DNA from: Clostridium sp. AM30-24
GTDB taxonomy: Bacteria > Bacillota > Clostridia > Lachnospirales > Lachnospiraceae
Direction: 5' to 3'
DNA length: 64,000 nucleotides
Assembly (NCBI RefSeq): GCF_003480435.1
Contig: NZ_QUJB01000007.1
Span: 1-64,000, forward strand
Within the stretch, counting starts at the first letter, position 1; every line of letters starts with the position of its first letter. Positions 61,030-64,000 of this stretch are shown here, piece by piece. The notes below the pieces were generated by a model. The model was not told the DNA's origin, did no database searches, and was given only the letters and a program-made list of their open reading frames with translations. The position numbers and the translations under genes were made by a program.

Positions 61030-61124
61030 GGGAAAATGATACGATTCTGCTACGGACACTGTATTATACAACCTTTTCAGTTCAGAATTTGCCCGCCTCC
61101 CTGCACGGGAACAAGGACCCAGCG

Positions 61125-62480
61125 TCAGTTCGGATCATGGGAGGATGGAATGTTTGCGTTTTGCCCTGCGATCCGGATAAAATTGATCGTCAGGAATGTC
61201 ACACAGAGTATCCAGCCGAGACCGGAAAAGAGAGCAACCGCGGTGAGCCCCATCTTTCCGATCATGATGGCGGAACAGATCGCACGGAAAATAATGTGTA
61301 GGGTTGTTCCGCAGAAGGCGATGACCATGTAACCCTGTCCTTTAAAGTATCCCATGTAAGCACTTCCTGTAAAGCAGAATATATAGAAAATAGAGATCAG
61401 CCGTATATAACTGTTTCCGTAATAGAGAGCCAGTTCGTCTGAAGAACTCAAAAACAGCCGGAGTGCAGGATCGGAACCAAAGAACATGAAAAGGGAGATC
61501 ACCACACAGACCGTCCAGTTTAACATCAGCCCCCCAAATAGACTTTTTTTCACCCGGTCATGATTTCCGGCCCCAAGATTCTGGGAGACCATGACGGAGA
61601 CCGCATTTCCTCCGCTGTCACCGAAGGAATTCGCGAATCCCTCAATGCGGGTCGCTGCCGTATAGGCGGCGATTCCCGGTGTTCCGAGTGTATTGACACT
61701 GCCCTGAACGAGAATCTTTCCGATATACAGGCTGGAGGCCTGAAGCGCCGAGATGAGACCGTAGCGCAGAGTGTGGATCATAAGATCCTTATGAGCACCA
61801 ATATCTTCTCTGCGGCAGAGCAGTCCCGGATAAGTATCCCGCAGATACAGAAAACAGCAGATTGCGGAGAAAAACTGTGACAGGATCGTGGCCGCGGCAG
61901 CACCGCCGGTTCCAAGTCTCAGAATGCCGATAAAGAGAAAGTCCAGAGCGATGTTCACTGTGATGGCGGCGGCGAGAAAAGACAGGGCAACTCTGGTGTT
62001 GCCGATAGACCGCAGGATTCCGGATAAAAGGTTATAAAGACAGGTAAAAGGAAGCCCTGCGAGGATAATGAAAAGGTAGGATTCAGCGTAAGGAATGAGT
62101 TCGTCCGGGGTGTGGATCAGGTTTAAGATCGGATCCAGAAAGACGGTACACACACCGCTGATGATAAGGGCGATGATCATGCCGAGAAGAAGAGCGGTGA
62201 AGACTTCCTCGCGGTATTTTTTTCTGTCACCGCTTCCGTAGAACTGACCGAGGATTACCGTGATCCCGGCGCAGAAGCCGTCGAGGATGAAGATAAAAAG
62301 GTTCATAAGACTGCCGGAGATTCCCACAGAGGCAAAGGCGTTGGTGCCGAGAAATCTGCCCACGATCAGTGAGTCGGCAGTGTTGTAAAGCTGTTGTAAA
62401 ATGTTTCCAAGCAGCAGTGGAACGGCGAGGGTTAAGATCTGCTGTCGGATATTGCCGGAAAGTAAAGAGGTCTGGTTCAT
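61125..62480 (-). CDS. MATE-family efflux transporter
   Basis: A 451-residue twelve-span transporter of the multidrug and toxin extrusion family. The start (ILTLAVPLLLGNILQQLYNTADSLIVGRFLG) and the mirror motif in the second half (TLRYGLISALQASSLYIGKILVQ) show the pseudo-twofold design. ATG 62480 (AGGAG upstream) is used rather than the longer open frame. It exports drugs or cationic metabolites by Na+ or H+ antiport. Divergent from a LysR gene that may control it. Confidence 0.88.
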   Translation of the reverse strand: MNQTSLLSGNIRQQILTLAVPLLLGNILQQLYNTADSLIVGRFLGTNAFASVGISGSLMNLFIFILDGFCAGITVILGQFYGSGDRKKYREEVFTALLLGMIIALIISGVCTVFLDPILNLIHTPDELIPYAESYLFIILAGLPFTCLYNLLSGILRSIGNTRVALSFLAAAITVNIALDFLFIGILRLGTGGAAAATILSQFFSAICCFLYLRDTYPGLLCRREDIGAHKDLMIHTLRYGLISALQASSLYIGKILVQGSVNTLGTPGIAAYTAATRIEGFANSFGDSGGNAVSVMVSQNLGAGNHDRVKKSLFGGLMLNWTVCVVISLFMFFGSDPALRLFLSSSDELALYYGNSYIRLISIFYIFCFTGSAYMGYFKGQGYMVIAFCGTTLHIIFRAICSAIMIGKMGLTAVALFSGLGWILCVTFLTINFIRIAGQNANIPSSHDPN

Positions 62481-62722
62481 GGTTATGTACTCCTGAAATA
62501 TAATCTTCTGATACCGGATGTTCCGCACTGCGTACTCCAAATTCTATGCGCTGCTCCGGCTGGTGCCAAATCTGAAGGTTCAGTACCTTCACAGAAATCA
62601 GTGTATCACAGAAAATATTAATTGAAAAATGAATAATTAAAAAGTAAAATATAATCAAAATGATATATTTTGAACAGGATAAAATATTTGCAGTAAAAAA
62701 ATCGGAGAAAACGGAGATCATT

Positions 62723-63613
62723 ATGACAAAAACGGAGTTGGAGGCATTCCTGGCAGTTCTCCAGTACGGCAGTATCTCAGCAGCGGCAGAACGGCTTTTT
62801 ATCACACAGCCGGCTATGAGCCGCAGAATGAAATCGATGGAAGAGGAACTGGGATACAGCCTTTTTGAGCGTGGACGCGGTCAGAGAAGCGTGGAACTTA
62901 CAGAGAATGGAAAAGAATTCGTTCCGGTCGCGGAACGCCTGTTGACACTTTACAGGGAGGCGGAGGAGATACCGAGAAGAAAGAAAAGTCCGCTTCTGCG
63001 AGTCAGCACAGTGAACAGCATTGCTTTTTATCTGATGCCGGCTGTATTGAAAGAAATGATGTCCGCTCGGGACACCTGCAGCATTGAATTTAAGACGGGG
63101 CGTTCTTCTGACATTTATGGGTATGTGGAAAATGGAAGTGTTGATGTGGCTCTGGTCTCGGATCTTTTAAATTCCAGAAGAATAGTTCCGTTCCCTGTGT
63201 TCAGGGAGCCGTTCGTGTTTGCCGGTGGTGAGAGCTGGAGAGAAACGGGGCGAGTGACTCCGGATATGCTGGATCCGGAAGAACAGATCCGGCTGCCGTG
63301 GAATCCGGAATATGATATCTGGCACAGCCGATGGTTTCTGCCGGATGCAAATCCGAGTCTCACAGCGGATAAGATGGAATTTCTGGAATATTTTCTGAAT
63401 GGAAAAAAATGGGCGGTGATCCCACTTCTTGTTGCAAGGCGATTCAAGAGACAAGACGTGTGGATCTGTCCGATGGAAGGCGGACCGGAGGACATGACGA
63501 TCTATGGACTCACAAAAGAGAACCGGATGGATGATCAGATCCGAAGATTTTTTCAGTGTGTGAGAGAAGAACTGCAGATGATCGATGGGATAGAGTTGTT
63601 TTCAGGAAGATAA
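62723..63613 (+). CDS. LysR-family regulator
   Basis: A 296-residue LysR-type regulator: MTKTELEAFLAVLQYGSISA, then ERLFITQPAMSRRMKSMEEELGYSLF (helix-turn-helix, 1-60) and an effector domain from about 88. CGGAGATCATT precedes ATG 62723; the frame is open for 21 codons more. It diverges from the MATE gene, the usual arrangement with a target. Confidence 0.88.
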   Translation: MTKTELEAFLAVLQYGSISAAAERLFITQPAMSRRMKSMEEELGYSLFERGRGQRSVELTENGKEFVPVAERLLTLYREAEEIPRRKKSPLLRVSTVNSIAFYLMPAVLKEMMSARDTCSIEFKTGRSSDIYGYVENGSVDVALVSDLLNSRRIVPFPVFREPFVFAGGESWRETGRVTPDMLDPEEQIRLPWNPEYDIWHSRWFLPDANPSLTADKMEFLEYFLNGKKWAVIPLLVARRFKRQDVWICPMEGGPEDMTIYGLTKENRMDDQIRRFFQCVREELQMIDGIELFSGR

Positions 63614-63661
63614 AGAGAGATCCTGGTCTCTCGGAAAAATTTATAATTAAATTTCAGACAG

Positions 63662-63717
63662 GAAAAAGGGCCCAGCCATCGGAACATACCCCAGGATTCC
63701 GGTGCGGGCCCTTTTTC
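63662..63717. terminator. Bidirectional terminator before gltS
   Basis: GAAAAAGGGCCC (63662-63673) pairs perfectly with GGGCCCTTTTTC (63706-63717), serving the LysR gene and the convergent gltS. Confidence 0.85.
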
Positions 63718-63749
63718 AAGAGTTACAATCTATGATCTCAAATTGGATC

Positions 63750-64000
63750 TTACAGGAAGTTCATAAATGTCGTAATAATAAGTGCATTGAAGAAATCGAT
63801 GAACAGACTTCCTACTAACGGCACTACGAAGTATGCGGTCGGAGCCGGACCATACTTTGCGGTGATCGCCTGCATGTTTGCCATAGCGTTCGGTGTAGCA
63901 CCCATACCAAATCCACAGAAGCCGGATGTCATAACGGCTGCGTCGTAGTTCTTTCCGAGAAGGTTGAATACTACGAAGTAAGCGAAGATTGCCATGAGAA
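63750..64000 (-). CDS. gltS: Sodium/glutamate symporter, C-terminal part (second copy)
   Basis: The last 83 codons of a gltS gene that runs off the window. The GltS C-terminal hallmark GFGMGATPNAMANMQAITAKYG then PAPTAYFVVPLVGSLFIDFFNA is nearly identical to the classical family. It is closer to canonical GltS than the copy at 34485-35852, whose loops differ. This copy is the better glutamate carrier candidate; its start and partners are outside the window. Confidence 0.88.
   Translation of the reverse strand, partial: LMAIFAYFVVFNLLGKNYDAAVMTSGFCGFGMGATPNAMANMQAITAKYGPAPTAYFVVPLVGSLFIDFFNALIITTFMNFL

Noticed and set aside
1..64000. CRISPR array, prophage or complete insertion sequence
   Set aside because: No regularly spaced direct repeats, phage structural genes, integrase or transposase were seen.

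Overview
The window looks like chromosomal DNA of a mesophilic, probably gut-dwelling member of the Clostridia, most likely Lachnospiraceae (Enterocloster, Hungatella or Lachnoclostridium-like). This is inferred from strong AGGAGG ribosome sites, frequent TTA leucine codons, an iron-sulfur L-serine dehydratase split into two genes, Trp/Tyr-rich cell-wall-binding repeat proteins, a UPF0735-type ACT protein beside homoserine dehydrogenase, and hpf-secA-prfB. No rRNA, tRNA, CRISPR array or intact insertion sequence was found.

Layout. 1-1000: decayed intergenic DNA with tandem terminator units, a hairpin cluster resembling an IS200/IS605 right end, and a gutted M20 hydrolase (allantoate/carbamoyl-amino-acid hydrolase type). 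1100-5700: LysR-controlled minus-strand catabolic set (RraA-like protein, SLC13 permease, M20 amidohydrolase), with a cloverleaf-like structured element in front of the amidohydrolase. 5.7-7.0 kb: tag and sfsA. 7.0-14.1 kb: accessory region of small unrelated genes (SdpI-like, XRE regulator, TetR plus FMN reductase with a near-perfect operator, GNATs, a DUF4143 ATPase, a chimeric pseudogene). 14.2-33.5 kb: mostly plus-strand housekeeping genes (short pyruvate kinase, two-component system, S1 protein, small alarmone synthetase, dtd, M18 aminopeptidase, ACT-hom, tex, patB-tsaE-tsaB, decayed fliB). 33.5-36.8 kb: IclR-controlled gltS-arginase-like operon. 36.8-44.2 kb: minus-strand SDR, second RraA-like protein, MatC-like carrier with lactonase, two tandem LysR genes and a Fic protein. 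44.5-51.1 kb: aconitase family, trxB, an NlpC/P60 hydrolase and sdaAB-sdaAA. 51.2-56.6 kb: hpf, a DnaA-box cluster, secA and prfB. 56.8-64 kb: two secreted wall-binding proteins, a BCCT carrier with a promoter-operator dyad, MATE-LysR divergent pair, and the 3' end of a second gltS.

Much of the window concerns small organic acid and amino-acid scavenging: glutamate/arginine-type substrates, serine deamination, N-acyl amino acids and dicarboxylates, each under its own LysR, IclR or TetR regulator. The most unusual signals are non-coding: the cloverleaf element at 2366-2485, whose two imperfect pairs become G-U only in the minus-strand RNA; the DnaA-box cluster upstream of secA; two consensus TTGACA-17-TATAAT promoters with dyad operators; and 21-bp-phased direct repeats upstream of the aconitase. 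Gene decay is also notable: three pseudogenes carry internal deletions or fusions.
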